64,000 nucleotides of DNA from Bugula neritina (lineage: Eukaryota; Bryozoa; Gymnolaemata; Cheilostomatida; Bugulidae): contig OZ037769.1 of assembly GCA_964035545.1 (NCBI GenBank), forward strand, positions 17,530,633 through 17,594,632, given 5' to 3'. The translations under genes were made by a program, and so were the position numbers. A model generated the notes under the pieces. That model was not told the origin of the DNA. It searched no databases and saw only the letters and a program-made list of their open reading frames with translations. Within the stretch, counting starts at the first letter, position 1; every line of letters begins with the position of its first letter. This document shows, one piece after another, positions 39,701 through 49,531 of this stretch.

Positions 39701-41734
39701 GTCAAACTACAACGTGGAAAGGGTGACTGCACCGGAATTTAGGTGAGTGTTTATAAACGAAACAACTACATATATGTACTATAACTGTTAACTATTGGTT
39801 ATACTTACTCTTAACTGTTAACTGTTAGTTATACTCACTCTCAACTGATACCTGCTAACTATTAGATGCACTCACTCTGACTGTTCACTGTTAGTTATAC
39901 TCACTCTCAACTGTTCACTATTAGTTATACTCACTCTCAACTGTAGGTTATACTCACTCTCAACTGTTAACTATTGGTTATACTCACTCTAAACTGTCTA
40001 GTAGTGATACCTTGTCTGATTAAAGTTGATTACTTCCAACTCAACACTGCAGACTAGTCAACAAAGTAATAGTTATTGAGGTTATACATGATCTTTAATA
40101 TGATTGCAGCAGATACCAGCCTGGCCATCAGCCTGGCTACCAGCCTGGCCATCAGCCTGGCCACCAGCTTGGCCATCAGTCTGGCCATCAGTCTGGCCAC
40201 CAGCCAGGCCATCAGTCCGGCCACCAGCCAGGCCATCAGTCTGGCCATCAACCTGGCCTAGAGTCTGGACCTTGGCCTGGCCACCAGCCTGACCAACCAC
40301 CACTAGGGTTCATACAGAAGAGCTACGGTGGCCAACCGACAGAGCGCCACTATCAGCGTGAGGAATACCGACCTCAGGCACCTGGCTATCACCAGAGTGA
40401 AGTGCGTAACCCACCACCCGCGCAGAGCCATATACAGAGAAGCTATTCCCACTACCCACCTAGCCATAGAACCCGGCCACGCCCCCACAACCAATACAGA
40501 GGCTATCCTAGTCAACCATATAACCAGGGCCCCCAACTAGGTAACTATGCCAACCAACCGTTTAGTCATGGCCTTCTCGCAGGTAACAGAACACAACCAG
40601 AGAGTCACCTGTCCAGTAGCCATAGACACCCGTCAGCTGTACCAAACCATCACTCCGTGCATCACGGCTCCATGCCCCAAGGCTTTCATACCAATCAGCC
40701 ATTCATGTTCTCGGGTGGTGGAGAGTTGGATGGGAGAAGTCATCTTATGGCCAACCAAAGGTCTGCAAGTTATAGAGATCAGTGGCGTTCGGCTACAGTA
40801 GACAGACACATGGGAGTTCGTAGACACATGGTAGGCACTGCAACCTGTTTTACATTACCTCCTGACTGTGGGTATGCTGTGCGTGGTACGAAGTAAATAT
40901 ATGTGTTATACATGTGTAGCTACATGTGTGTGTTATACATGTGTAGCTACATGTGTGTGTTATACATGTGTAGCTACATGTGTGTGTTATACATATGTAG
41001 CTACATGTGTGTGTATGTGTTATACATGTGTAGCTACATGTGTGTTATACATGTAGCTACATGTGTGTGTTATAACGTACATGTGTATGTACCTACTTTT
41101 TAGCCATATAGCATCAGGACGACTGCAAGTCACAACGAACTAGATCGACTGGGTTACAGGTCAAATATTCCGCACTATGATGGTGCTGCTTCCAAGTTGT
41201 TAGACCCACACTTGCCTTACCATCGGGGGTACCCTACACCTCCCCACACACTGGTGAGTAGCCTTGGTTCTATCATACATGCAGAAAGGCGAGTGATATC
41301 TAGCAGCTACACTGTATGTATTGATGTTGTAGCAAAAGCAAAGACCAGATGTGATTCTAAACCAGGAGAGCTCACAGAGAAACAGTTCCAACAGAGAGAA
41401 CAGAAATACAAGAGGACAGCGTAACGCCAACCGAGCAAAGCAGAAATCAGAAGCAAAGACAAACCAAAAGGTCTCTGCCAAACCGAGTAAAGCTAAGAGT
41501 AAACCACTGAAAGCTAACAATGAGAACATTCAGCAAGTCGAGACATTAAGGGGGGTTGTGGGGAGCCCCCTTCCTGATTTCATACCTATTCAACACATGC
41601 AGGCTGCTCTGCCTCAACCTCAATACAATGACAAGATGTACAGCCCTCCAGTCAGCACACCAAACTCTTCAGACCGAGGCAGGCCTGGGGTTAGTGTCAT
41701 GTTTAACCCCTGGTTGGGGGCCACAGACTTCTAA
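21727..41734 (+). CDS. Large disordered protein of unknown function, at least 20 exons, 5' end unresolved
   Basis: I do not recognise this gene. Exons: 21727-21876, 22426-22578, 22694-23133, 23209-23471, 23590-24058, 24160-24615, 25887-26041, 26672-26972, 27075-27161, 27246-27343, 35310-35490, 36670-36827, 37033-37426, 38505-38726, 38834-39060, 39154-39391, 39681-39742, 40110-40830, 41104-41253, 41333-41734 (stop). From 22426 all phases close (1,724 residues). The first listed exon joins in frame only with a GTAACA donor, not the better GTGAGT ten bases earlier, and its start codon is further upstream. The product is rich in Ser, Glu, Gln, Pro and Arg, with no transmembrane segment or enzyme motif. 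It holds several in-frame tandem peptides: GGEDATVEVL (x4-5), TRESSA (x3), REY (x3), QSQQSTTG (x5), PAANQHRESGG (x3) and GHQP/GHQS (about 13). A basic stretch KQQNKMLEESRRLNAVAERLQ might form a short coiled coil. The C-terminus is Lys/Arg-rich and ends ATDF. Probably a scaffold or cytoskeletal protein, by composition only. Confidence 0.7.
21890..22410. repeat. 38-bp minisatellite, first intron of the large + gene
   Basis: About 13 copies of a unit containing TAACTAACAGTACAACTCAG and TGTATTACTATATAC. Several copies present TAACTAACAG, an acceptor-like end. Confidence 0.88.
24625..25885. repeat. 25-bp minisatellite, intron before exon 25887
   Basis: About 50 copies of a unit containing GAGTTACACTGTATATGTTA and CAGTA, with shorter variants. 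The real acceptor (ACATTGTAG) is a diverged last copy. Confidence 0.9.
26052..26588. repeat. 38-bp minisatellite, intron after exon 26041
   Basis: About 14 copies containing GATATCCTAGCACTCTAATA and TCATACATAGAAT. Higher-order order is visible: a variant with TTAGCACTCTG recurs every fifth copy or so. Confidence 0.9.
27437..28014 (+). repeat. 5' LTR
   Basis: 578 bp, TG...CA termini. Contains TATAAA at 27825-27830 as likely promoter and AATAAA at 27911-27916 as likely polyA signal, which would place the R region between them. Confidence 0.95.
27825..27830 (+). promoter_or_regulatory. LTR TATA box
   Basis: TATAAA within GTGTATAAAAGCAGG in the 5' LTR. The same element occurs in the 3' LTR and could read into host sequence. 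Confidence 0.7.
28016..28035 (+). other. Primer-binding site complementary to a tRNA-Leu 3' end
   Basis: TGGTGGCAGCGGTGGGATTC starts one base after the LTR. It is the reverse complement of the remembered 3' end of metazoan tRNA-Leu(AAG) including CCA. Confidence 0.8.
28066..28965 (+). CDS. gag: Retrotransposon Gag with one CCHC zinc knuckle
   Basis: Gag is the 299-residue structural protein that forms the particle and binds element RNA. The ATG at 28066 is the first in this frame after the PBS. The N-terminal two thirds is an alpha-helical capsid-type region, followed by a Pro/Ala/Gln linker and one CX2CX4HX4C knuckle (CWECGMPGHVRRHC, from residue 273). The stop at 28963-28965 overlaps the -1 pol frame. 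The frame is intact, consistent with a recent insertion. Confidence 0.92.
   Translation: MAPGDPAPEAAAPPALTIEALVTALQGLRGQGQAAPGDRYRLQPPTFGGDGDVEQFIKEFEDVAATAEWPVRVRVLQLRACLTGRARNFALGPDEAHILRALRARFGLTTEEASDQLQVMRRDRRTSLEDHANEVERLAQAAFGHATGDDRKRLVFNAFFRSVNHPDLQRYWLAAKVKSLDEALEMGKAYFQVEEPRRANYAARQVAGDAEEVPPTPQVAAAATPSPEQTQLNMLMSMMKGLQATVTELQRNQTDRRAPRSRDDPVRPPMPTCWECGMPGHVRRHCPKGQKPLNTRGSR
28941..28947 (+). promoter_or_regulatory. Putative -1 ribosomal frameshift heptamer TTTAAAC
   Basis: T TTA AAC lies in the gag frame, six codons before the gag stop, and pol is in the -1 frame, which is open from here. It fits the X XXY YYZ rule. A GC-rich inverted pair (CGTGG/CCACG) at about 28977-28989 could form a stem, but its spacing is longer than the usual 5-9 nt. 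Confidence 0.65.
28948..34040 (+). CDS. pol: Retrotransposon Pol: protease, reverse transcriptase, RNase H, integrase, with a long C-terminal extension
   Basis: The open frame runs to 34040, in -1 relative to gag, and is probably made as Gag-Pol. The first GTG after the gag stop region is at 28962; residue numbers here count from it. Aspartic protease LLDTG with DTG at 167-169. RT has FCVDYRRLN, LPFGL and YLDD near 597. RNase H has DTDASD near 743. Integrase has a zinc-binding HX5H/CX2C region at about 1008-1050, then catalytic Asp near 1075, Asp near 1134 and Glu 36 residues later (D,D35E), followed by a GPY/F module (VGPYCVVEVL). No chromodomain is visible. About 350 further residues rich in Pro, Glu and Gln follow the GPY module, long for this superfamily. 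No stops or frameshifts interrupt it. Confidence 0.93.
34217..34226 (+). other. Polypurine tract
   Basis: GGGGGGAGAA directly abuts the 3' LTR, as expected for the plus-strand primer. Confidence 0.85.
34227..34804 (+). repeat. 3' LTR
   Basis: 578 bp, same length as the 5' LTR and no difference found on visual comparison. Ends TACA, followed by the GTAT target duplicate. Confidence 0.95.
34809..35270. repeat. About 30-36 bp minisatellite that was the retrotransposon target
   Basis: About 14 copies containing GTATATAGTACTCAGTTATA. One and a half copies of the same array lie left of the element at 27360-27436, so the element split a pre-existing array. Confidence 0.85.
35500..35590. repeat. 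About 19-bp GGTTGTAAGTAGAAGAGGT repeat after donor 35490
   Basis: Four to five copies beginning at the donor (GAG then GTTGGTTG). Each contains a GTAAGT that could serve as a donor. Confidence 0.7.
35660..36640. repeat. 27-bp minisatellite, about 36 copies
   Basis: Unit contains TCTCTATTCTCTACCACACT and AGTATGT. Period 27 leaves both strands open for more than 300 codons, giving spurious nine-residue repeat proteins. Confidence 0.92.
37455..38500. repeat. 39-bp minisatellite carrying acceptor copies
   Basis: About 26 copies containing GTCACTGTAAGCTATGAGTA and ACTGGGGTGGTGCTGTA. Every copy ends GGTGGTGCTGTAG, identical to the real acceptor at 38504. The period divisible by three makes an antisense pseudo-ORF. 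Confidence 0.92.
39505..39645. repeat. Short GTGTAAGTAGGA / GTGTCAGTGTAA repeats
   Basis: Two related 12-bp blocks in the intron between exons 39391 and 39681. Confidence 0.7.
39785..40005. repeat. About 25-30 bp repeat with ACTCTCAACTGTTAACTATT
   Basis: Seven or eight diverged copies in the intron before exon 40110. Confidence 0.7.
40903..41085. repeat. About 26-bp repeat with TTATACATGTGTAGCTACAT
   Basis: About seven copies in the intron before exon 41104. Confidence 0.8.
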
Positions 41735-41911
41735 CCAGGCTTTATACTACTGTAATATTTTAGGGAGATGCTATGATAAACTTGGCTTTGTAGAGTTGCA
41801 AGTTTCTTGTTTAAGAGTAAGCTCTACTAGCCACACTCAGAGTAACATGAGTATGGGGAGATAAACCATAACTGAGGAGTTTATTGTTAAGATCTGAAGC
41901 TAAAAGCTGGA

Positions 41912-41917
41912 AATAAA
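41912..41917 (+). terminator. Putative polyA signal of the large + gene
   Basis: AATAAA 178 bases after the stop at 41734. Confidence 0.55.
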
Positions 41918-42284
41918 TAGCCAGTGGATTAGACACTAACTTTATAAATATTAGAAGTTATTGGTATAGTTGCATAGAAGGTATATATTATCATGGCGTA
42001 GTTTATGCTTTGCTTAGCATTTGTATACATGACTTGTTAATTTCATGATTTGCATGTAATTTTTTACACCCAATAACCAACTCTGGATAAATATGAACGT
42101 AAATGTTTTGATATCAAAAGAGATGTATTAGAGGTTGGGTTCACTTTATAGCTAAGTAAATGTTCACTTTATTTTATATATTATATTTAAATACAAAGCC
42201 TAGAACACTGGCAACAAAGTATAAAATTAAGCAGTTCATCTGAATACACTGAATGACAAAAGAGCATTTATATAACATTACAGT

Positions 42285-42515
42285 CTAAAATAGTACAGTG
42301 AATGTCTCCAATAGTACAGTGAATGTCTACAATAGTACAGTGAATGTCTACATTAGTACAGTCAATGTCTACATTAGTACAGTCAATGTCTACATTAGTA
42401 CAGTGAATGTCTACATTAGTACAGTGAATGTCTACATTAGTACAGTCAATGTCTACAATAGTACAGTCAATGTCTACAATAGTACAGTCAATGTCTACAA
42501 TAGTACAGTCAATGA
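42285..42515. repeat. 21-bp AGTACAGTGAATGTCTACAAT repeat next to the FKBP14-like stop
   Basis: About 11 copies just downstream (minus sense) of the stop at 42523, in the 3' UTR or flank. An open frame over it on + is an artefact. Confidence 0.85.
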
Positions 42516-42522
42516 CCAGAGA

Positions 42523-45491
42523 TTAGAGTTCATCATGCTTAGGTCCTGAGAACTCATCAAAAGATATTTGACCATCTTTGTCTTTATCCTCGTGCTCCAT
42601 AATTTCTGCTATAATCTGCTGAGAGTTTATGTTAGCAGCATCTGCTTCAGACATGCTGGCTGTCTGCTCCTTGAAGTAGGAGGCCAGCTGCAAGAGTTTA
42701 GTAAATCATCTATACTGTGTACTATATACTGTATACTGTGTACTATATACTGTATACTATATACTGTATACTATATACTGTGTACTATATACTGTGTACT
42801 ATATACTGTATACTATATACTGTGTACTATATACTGTGTACTATCACGGGCTTTCCATGAATCGATCTCAGCGAAATCAATTCATGGAAAGACGTCAAAT
42901 ATCAACCTCCATCGATCTGAGCTGGTCGGTCTGTAGAGCTCGAACTCAGATCGATCTCAAGGCAATAAGACCTTGGAAAGACGAAGGATCGATCTGAGAA
43001 GTAGAAAAAAGTATGTTTGCTAAAATGTTGTCGGGTAATAAAAATGATAAGCCATTGTTAATTACTAAGCAAATTACTTAATAACTACGATAGCCACATT
43101 TTCAGATGCCAAAACTTTGAGTTTTTTTAATCGTAGTACTGAAAGTCAATTATATAAAATTATAGATGGTAGGAGGTACAAAAATAGTAGCATTTAAATT
43201 GAATTTAAATGGCTAGTAAAACTTATTTTCATTAGCTATTTGCTGCGTAATTCCAAGCCTAACAATCCTGTAAGTTTGTGAATAATCTGCAAGACAGCTA
43301 TTAATTTTATATAAGCTGTCAAGCTAAAAAATTAAAATTGATTACATTATAAATTGGTTAATTTACTTCACGCTAAAAGATTTGCTGCGTATAGTTTATA
43401 GCTGGCGTTAATTTTTAGACTGCAACAATCTTGTTTTCTAATCAAAGTAGCTTTAATCACCCAGGTGGGAGAAAAAATTACCTTTAAAAAATTTATTCAC
43501 TAAAGAGGAGGCAACTACGCAAGATCGATCTGAGATCGGTCCATGGAAAGCCGGTGTATATCTACACTGTAATAGTATCTGTTAACTGTATTACTATATC
43601 TACACTGTATACTATATCTACACTGTATACTATATCTACACTGTACACTATATATACACTGTAAAGTATATCCCAACCTCGTCAGAAGTGAGGTGAAGGT
43701 CATTATCAGTGTCAATTATTTTGAATATATTTTCCTGCTTTGGACCGTCTGTGATGGAGAGGAGCTCCACGTCAAAGATGAGAGTGGCACCAGGGGGAAC
43801 CGCATCACCTTGAGCACATAATTAATACCTTAACATATATAGTATATCCTACCTTTACATATATAGTATATCCTACCTTTACATATATAGTATATCCTAC
43901 CTTTACATATATAGTATATCCTACCTTTACATATATAGTATATCCTACCTTTACATATATATAGTATATCCTACCTTTACATATATATAGTATATCCTAC
44001 CTTAACATATATAGTATATCCTACCTTTACATATATAGTATATCCTACCTTTATATATATAGTATATCCTACCTTTACATATATATAGTATATCCTACCT
44101 TTACATATATAGTATATCCTACCTTTACATATATAGTATATCCTACCTTTACATATATAGTATATCCTACCTTTACATATATAGTATATCCTACCTTTAC
44201 ATATATATAGTATATCCTACCTTTACATATATATAGTATATCCTACCTTAACATATATAGTATATCCTACCTTTACATATATAGTATATCCTACCTTTAT
44301 ATATATAGTATATCCTACCTTTACATATATATAGTATATCCTACCTTTACATATATAGTATATCCTACCTTTACATATATAGTATATCCTACCTTAACAT
44401 ATATAGTATATCCTACCTTTACACAGTATAGTATATCCTACCTTTACATATATAGTATATCCTACCTTTACATATATAGTATATCCTACCTTAACATATA
44501 TAGTATATCCTACCTTTACACAGTATAGTATATCCTACCTTTACATATATATAGTATATCCTACCTTTACATATATAGTATATCCTACCTTTACACAGTA
44601 TAGTATATCCTACCTTAACATATATAGTATATCCTACCTTTACATATATAGTATATCCTACCTTTACATATATAGTATATCCTACCTTAACATATATAGT
44701 ATATCCTACCTTTACACAGTATAGTATATCCTACCTTTACATATATATAGTATATCCTACCTTTACATATATAGTATATCCTACCTTTACACAGTATAGA
44801 CAGTACACAGGGTGAGGTGAGACAGTACACAGGGTGAGGTGGGACAGTACACAGGGTGAGGTGGGACAGTATACAGGGTGAGGTGGGGGTTAGATGGGAA
44901 AGGATGCGTATCTCACCTGCTCCCTGGTCACCATACGCGAGGTGGGGTGGAATAGTGAGACGTCGCTTAGAGCCGGGGCACATTCCTAGAAGCCCTCTGT
45001 CCCAGCCCTGAATCACCTGACCATGTCCCAGCACAAAGTCAAACGGAACATCCCTGTCCCGACTAAAAATGAAACAGTTTCAGTTATAGAGTACTAGTCA
45101 GATAATAGTATAGTGATACTCAGTTATCACTCACCTAGAGTCAGAGTTATAGTATAGTGATACTCAGTGATCACTCACCTAGAGTCAGAGTTATAGTATA
45201 GTGATACTGAGTTATCACTCACCTAGAGTCAGATAATAGTATAGTGATACTCAGTTATCACTCACCTAGAGTCAAACTTATAGTATAGTGATACTCAGTT
45301 ATCACTCACCTAGAGTCAAACTTAGTTCCATCTGTCAGAGTGCCAGTATAGTGCAAACTTAAGTTGTCTCCTTCTGCAGATTTCCTCTCACAATCTGTGA
45401 CTTCGTGCACATTTTCTATCTGTAGATCTTCCAAACCGTGAATTTGTGACGCGGCCACGGCCAAGAGGGCAATTATCAGAATATTCTCCAT
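42523..45491 (-). CDS. FKBP14: FKBP14-like ER peptidyl-prolyl isomerase with two EF-hands and HDEL tail, four exons, complete
   Basis: This enzyme family catalyses prolyl cis-trans isomerisation in the ER lumen, notably for collagen folding. Exons: 45491-45310 (ATG), 45062-44917, 43808-43678, 42687-42523 (TAA). Phases close and predict 207 residues; human FKBP14 is about 211. Residues 1-19 are a hydrophobic signal peptide. The FKBP domain follows (about 30-127), with HYTG at 47-50, FD at 58-59, [13 protein letters not shown] at 73-85 and [11 protein letters not shown]. Two EF-hand loops are visible: [12 protein letters not shown] (142-153) and the canonical [12 protein letters not shown] (187-198). 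The C-terminus is KHDEL, an ER-retrieval signal. Domain order and length match FKBP14 rather than the shorter FKBP2. It is convergent with the large + gene. Confidence 0.93.
42711..42842. repeat. Short TATACTGTGTACTATATACTG repeat, FKBP14-like intron 3
   Basis: About ten copies of an 11-20 bp TGTACTATATACTGTATAC motif. The transposon at 42845 inserted at its end and related ATATCTACACTGTATACT copies continue after 43557. Confidence 0.8.
42845..43556. mobile_element. Non-autonomous DNA transposon (MITE-like) with about 27-bp terminal inverted repeats
   Basis: The left end CACGGGCTTTCCATGAAT and the inverted right end CACCGGCTTTCCATGGAC share both a CTTTCCATG core and a following CGATCTCAG, with about four mismatches over 28 bases. 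The 712-bp element has several subterminal TCGATCTGAG/TCGATCTCAG motifs at both ends and no coding frame. A 3-bp TAT flanks each side. CAC-type ends with a 3-bp duplication resemble the CACTA/CMC group, but the flank is itself TA-rich, so this is tentative. Confidence 0.65.
43820..44800. repeat. 24-bp minisatellite, FKBP14-like intron 2
   Basis: About 40 copies of a unit containing TATATAGTATATCCTACCTT and TACA, with ACACAGTATAG variants. A larger block repeats (43900-44090 and 44160-44350 share the same variant order). An adjoining 22-bp GACAGTACACAGGGTGAGGT array runs 44805-44885. Confidence 0.9.
45083..45309. repeat. 44-bp repeat copying the exon 1 donor of the FKBP14-like gene
   Basis: About five copies containing ATCACTCACCTAGAGTCA. 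On the minus strand each reads TGACTCTAG then GTGAGTGAT, the last exon bases plus the consensus donor used at 45310. Confidence 0.88.
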
Positions 45492-48400
45492 CCTCTAATG
45501 TACTACGTCTACTTAGAAATATCAATATCACCTAAAGTCATTCATTTTCCATGCTTTAGCAATCGAGCAATTAGGATCACAAAATTCAAAGCGACAAAAT
45601 TTATTATCACAATGACAACCACATCATAAATATCTATCTGCAATTAAACTGGGAAGATGGTAATTATTAAACTAGTTGAAGTATAATAAAAATTAGCACG
45701 AATAAGATTTTGGAATAACAATAGTTAGTTGGTTATAGAGTTAGACCTAGAAGTAGATATACTTATAGTGATACTCATACTTAATACACTATCGATGTAT
45801 CATACTCATAGTCCTAGAGGCTAGAAGTTTCAAGTACTAGCATATAATTATACAGTTATATTGATATTCACAGTGTTATAATTATATGAATCAGAATATC
45901 ATTAAATTTAATAAATGTCATTAATTCAAGATTTAATCATTATAATTATGATTATAAAAATTAATATTAAATTTCAATTTGATATTCATATTATTAAATT
46001 TAATATAAATATTATTAAGGATATTCATACTCAATATCATACTCATAGTGATAGTTCTTACTCATTGTGATTGACATTGAATTGATTTTCATTTCCATTC
46101 GGCATCCCCATCCTCATACAAAATGAAAATGAAAATCATTCTGAAAGAGTTTGAAAGTGAATATCAAAAAAAATACAAAAGGAATATTTATATTATCAAT
46201 TATTATTGCTATTAGTTATAAGTATTAGCATAACAATAACTATAAGTATAAGTATAATTATTACTATAACTATAAGTATAAGTATAACTATAAGACTAAG
46301 TAGAGTAGTAGTACTAGTACTACTAATAGTACTAGTACTAGTAGTATCATAATGATAATGATAATCAAGTATGAAGCAAATTTAATGAACAATAAAATTA
46401 TTTTGAAGTTTTAACTATTAAATAATTATTAGCTAGAAAAGGATAAATAACTATAACTAAAACTAAAAATTCAAGTTAAGCATTGATGGATTTTTAAGCA
46501 GTAATAATGAATATTAATATTATATATGCCAAATCCAAATTGAATTAAACTTTAAATAAAATGCTACGTGTGAAACGTGTCAATAGCAAGAAAGCAAAAT
46601 TGTTGAAAGATCGCTAGCTTGAGGGTAATAAAAAGAGGTCAATCCGTGGTTCGACTTTTAAACCTTCTTACCCCCAAAGTTGAGACCGTCAACCACTGCA
46701 CTTAACAACCCCAAATTTTGTGTTGCATCAAACAATTTTCAAAATAGTCCGCTAGTATAATTCTATAAGCAGCTCCAAGCTGGTGGTGAAGGACGATTTT
46801 AGTTCGGGTCTGACGTTTGGGGTTATGTCCCGACTCCAAACTTTTTTTTGATAAAAACTGCGCTGTTATCACAGTCTACAGCATGAATAATTTGTTAAGA
46901 CGAGCTACTTTGATAAGTCATAAGAATATTATGGTTATTCGCTGGTTTGTTTTTAAATCGCTTTCAGCAGCACTGAACTGGTACCCACAGAGGTTAGGGA
47001 ACTCATGTTGTTATGTGGTTCGGAAAATGATGTGGACGCAAAACGCTGTACTCACTCGTGCTGCTTTTAGCACTATTTTTTTCTTGAAAGCAGTGAGATG
47101 GTTTATTAGCTCCGACTATTCTTCTTTCATTCTTTAGCTCTAAGGTTAATGTCAAGGTGAATAAAAGCAGCAGACGTCAAACATTTTAAACACAATTTCA
47201 CGGTTTTATATTTCGCAATTATTTAAGAAGTTTCGCTGCACTATTGAATATTATTACCACAGCAAATTTGAATAATCCTAGTTACCAACCTAATGGCCGA
47301 GGATTATGAAGAAAATGATTATTATTGTAAGTATGAATTCATGACAATAATACGTAAATAAATGGATAGATTGCGATCAAGTTCAACATAAATCATAAAT
47401 GTTGTACTTGTACTTGAAGTTGATGCAAAATTATCACATCTACTTCTACTTCTAAGGCTAGTGACTAACTATTACTATAAACAACAGTAACTGTAAAAGT
47501 AAGTGTGGCAGCGTTTTATTACCATGAGTATACATTAAATGTCATAGTATTTATACTTACTATGAGTCTATATAGACTTAGACTATCAGTATCACTATGA
47601 GTATGAGTATCAGTATCATTATGAATATGAGTATCACTATAGGTAACCACTTACTAAAGAATTCAAGAACTGCAGTAACAATGTCACTATAGTAATGCTG
47701 TATCACAATCAACATTAGTAATATTACTTGTTGGCATAGAAGTGTTATAAATATTAAAACTATATAGTTAGATATCAATACTAATTTGAACATAATATAG
47801 CTATAAAGTATTTGGAATTGAAAATAGTTATTTGATCTAATATAATTATTAATCATGTTATGATTTACATCTTTTTTATTTTCAAGTGCTAATATAAAAT
47901 AGTACAAATATTTCTCACCTTTCAGTTCTGACTTTCCCATTTGCTCAGGTTGGCTGACGTTTAATATCATTACTAATACAATCTAGTTATTCATCACCCT
48001 AAACAAAAGTGTTAAACATGCAGTTTAATAAATTTTGATGAGTATATAAGGTTTTTACTAGAATTTCAAAAAGCCCCTTCTTAATATTTACCAACGTTTA
48101 TACTAGGTCTAATATTTTTAAAACTATCAACTGTAAATATATGTAATAGGTTTAGGAAATTTTGAAAACTGCAATTAGAATTACACAGGCACGTTTTACT
48201 GACGTTGGTTAGATGAAATGGACTACTGGCCCTCAGAATACTATATTATTGTTTATTAGATCATTATATGTCCTGTAGCATCTGTGCCTATACTGCATCA
48301 TATTATGTCCTGTAGCATCTGTACCTATACTGCATCATATTATGTTCTTAGCATCTGTGCCTATACTGCATCATATTATGTTCTTAGCATCTGTACCTAT

Positions 48401-49531
48401 ACTGCATCATATTATTATCATAACTGTTCTTGTTAGGAAGAGAGGAATTCTTGCTAGTAAACAAACAAAATCACTCATTCGTTAAATATTTGTTCGAGAA
48501 TGTGTTAACTGTTGCAGACTTTTAGAGCTAAAGCATCTGCATAAAGGGAGAGTTTAGCTAGCTTTTTATAAAACCATAATAATCAGAATATTAAATTAAA
48601 TCCTTTTTCAGCTGAGGCAACTTTCATATTATATTAATACGTGATCATTATGACCTTTTAAATTATTTATTCAATATATGAATTGATTAGCTTGTGATAA
48701 TTTGCCCTGTATATAATAATTATTAATATAATAATTAACTAACTATTTCACTAAATTAACCTGCTCCTTAACTTTCAAAATCGTGATGATTTACTCAGAC
48801 AAATGCACTAAGCTATAGTTCATTATTGATTTTTGGAATGATGAGTTAGTTTTAATGTGTTTCTATAAGTACACCAAACTGCTACTTTGCATAAAATAGT
48901 TACATATAAAGTTACAATTACTGTAGACTAAAAGTTGTTTTAATTATGCAGCTTTTCTATAAAGCACTTTTCTGCTTCATTATTTCCTTTAATGATGAAT
49001 GAAGTACCCTAAAAATTAACAAAGTTTAATAATTGAATAATTAATTGAGCCATGCATTCTATTGAATAAAATCATGAAATGTACTTGATTTTCAATGTTT
49101 ATATCAATGTAACTAATCATGGTTATTTTGCATGCATATAGAGCACATATTAGTCTTGAAGCAAGTATACTATCAATTGTTCCAAAAAATAGTGCTATAA
49201 TGTGCTATAAAGTGCAGAATATCTCCAGCTATCTACTTGAATACACCATTAATTTATAAGTAATTATAAGGTACCAGTAAAAGTCTTACATGCTTCAAAA
49301 TCTTTATTTAAATTCAAAGCTTTTTCAACACAAAAAAGTAATTAGTACCGTATAACCCATAACTAATAGAATTAGGTAAATGCATTACAGTATACCTGAT
49401 GGTTATGTACGGGATTCAACCAAAAAGCATGAAAGGCAAAGAAATGAAAAAGATCAAAGAAAAATGAATCGTAATACTTGCAATAGCTCTATGTTTTAAA
49501 TGATTTTTTTAGCTAGAATTGTTTTATCTTT
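45492..49531. other. AT-rich spacer upstream of the FKBP14-like gene
   Basis: Mostly unique AT-rich DNA with simple TAAGTATAAC and AGTACTAGTA blocks near 46200-46340 and a 43-bp triplicate at about 48255-48415. An open frame at 46817-47137 and a repeat-driven one at 47578-47970 lack support. One possible coding first exon is listed separately. Confidence 0.4.
47293..47326 (+). CDS. Possible isolated first exon, MAEDYEENDYY
   Basis: ATG in good context followed by 11 acidic/Tyr codons and a consensus GTAAGT donor at 47327. No downstream + exon that continues it in frame was found before the secreted-protein gene, and it does not join in frame to the STRA6-like exon at 52079. It could be a first exon with a distant partner or chance. 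Confidence 0.2.

Noticed and set aside
46610-46860. Possible Pol III RNA gene (GGTTCGACTTT and a later T-run)
   Set aside because: Only a partial B-box-like match and no convincing A box or fold; could be chance in AT-rich DNA.
46817-47137. 106-codon + frame
   Set aside because: No homology recognised, no promoter or splice context, and expected by chance at this length in a 4-kb spacer.
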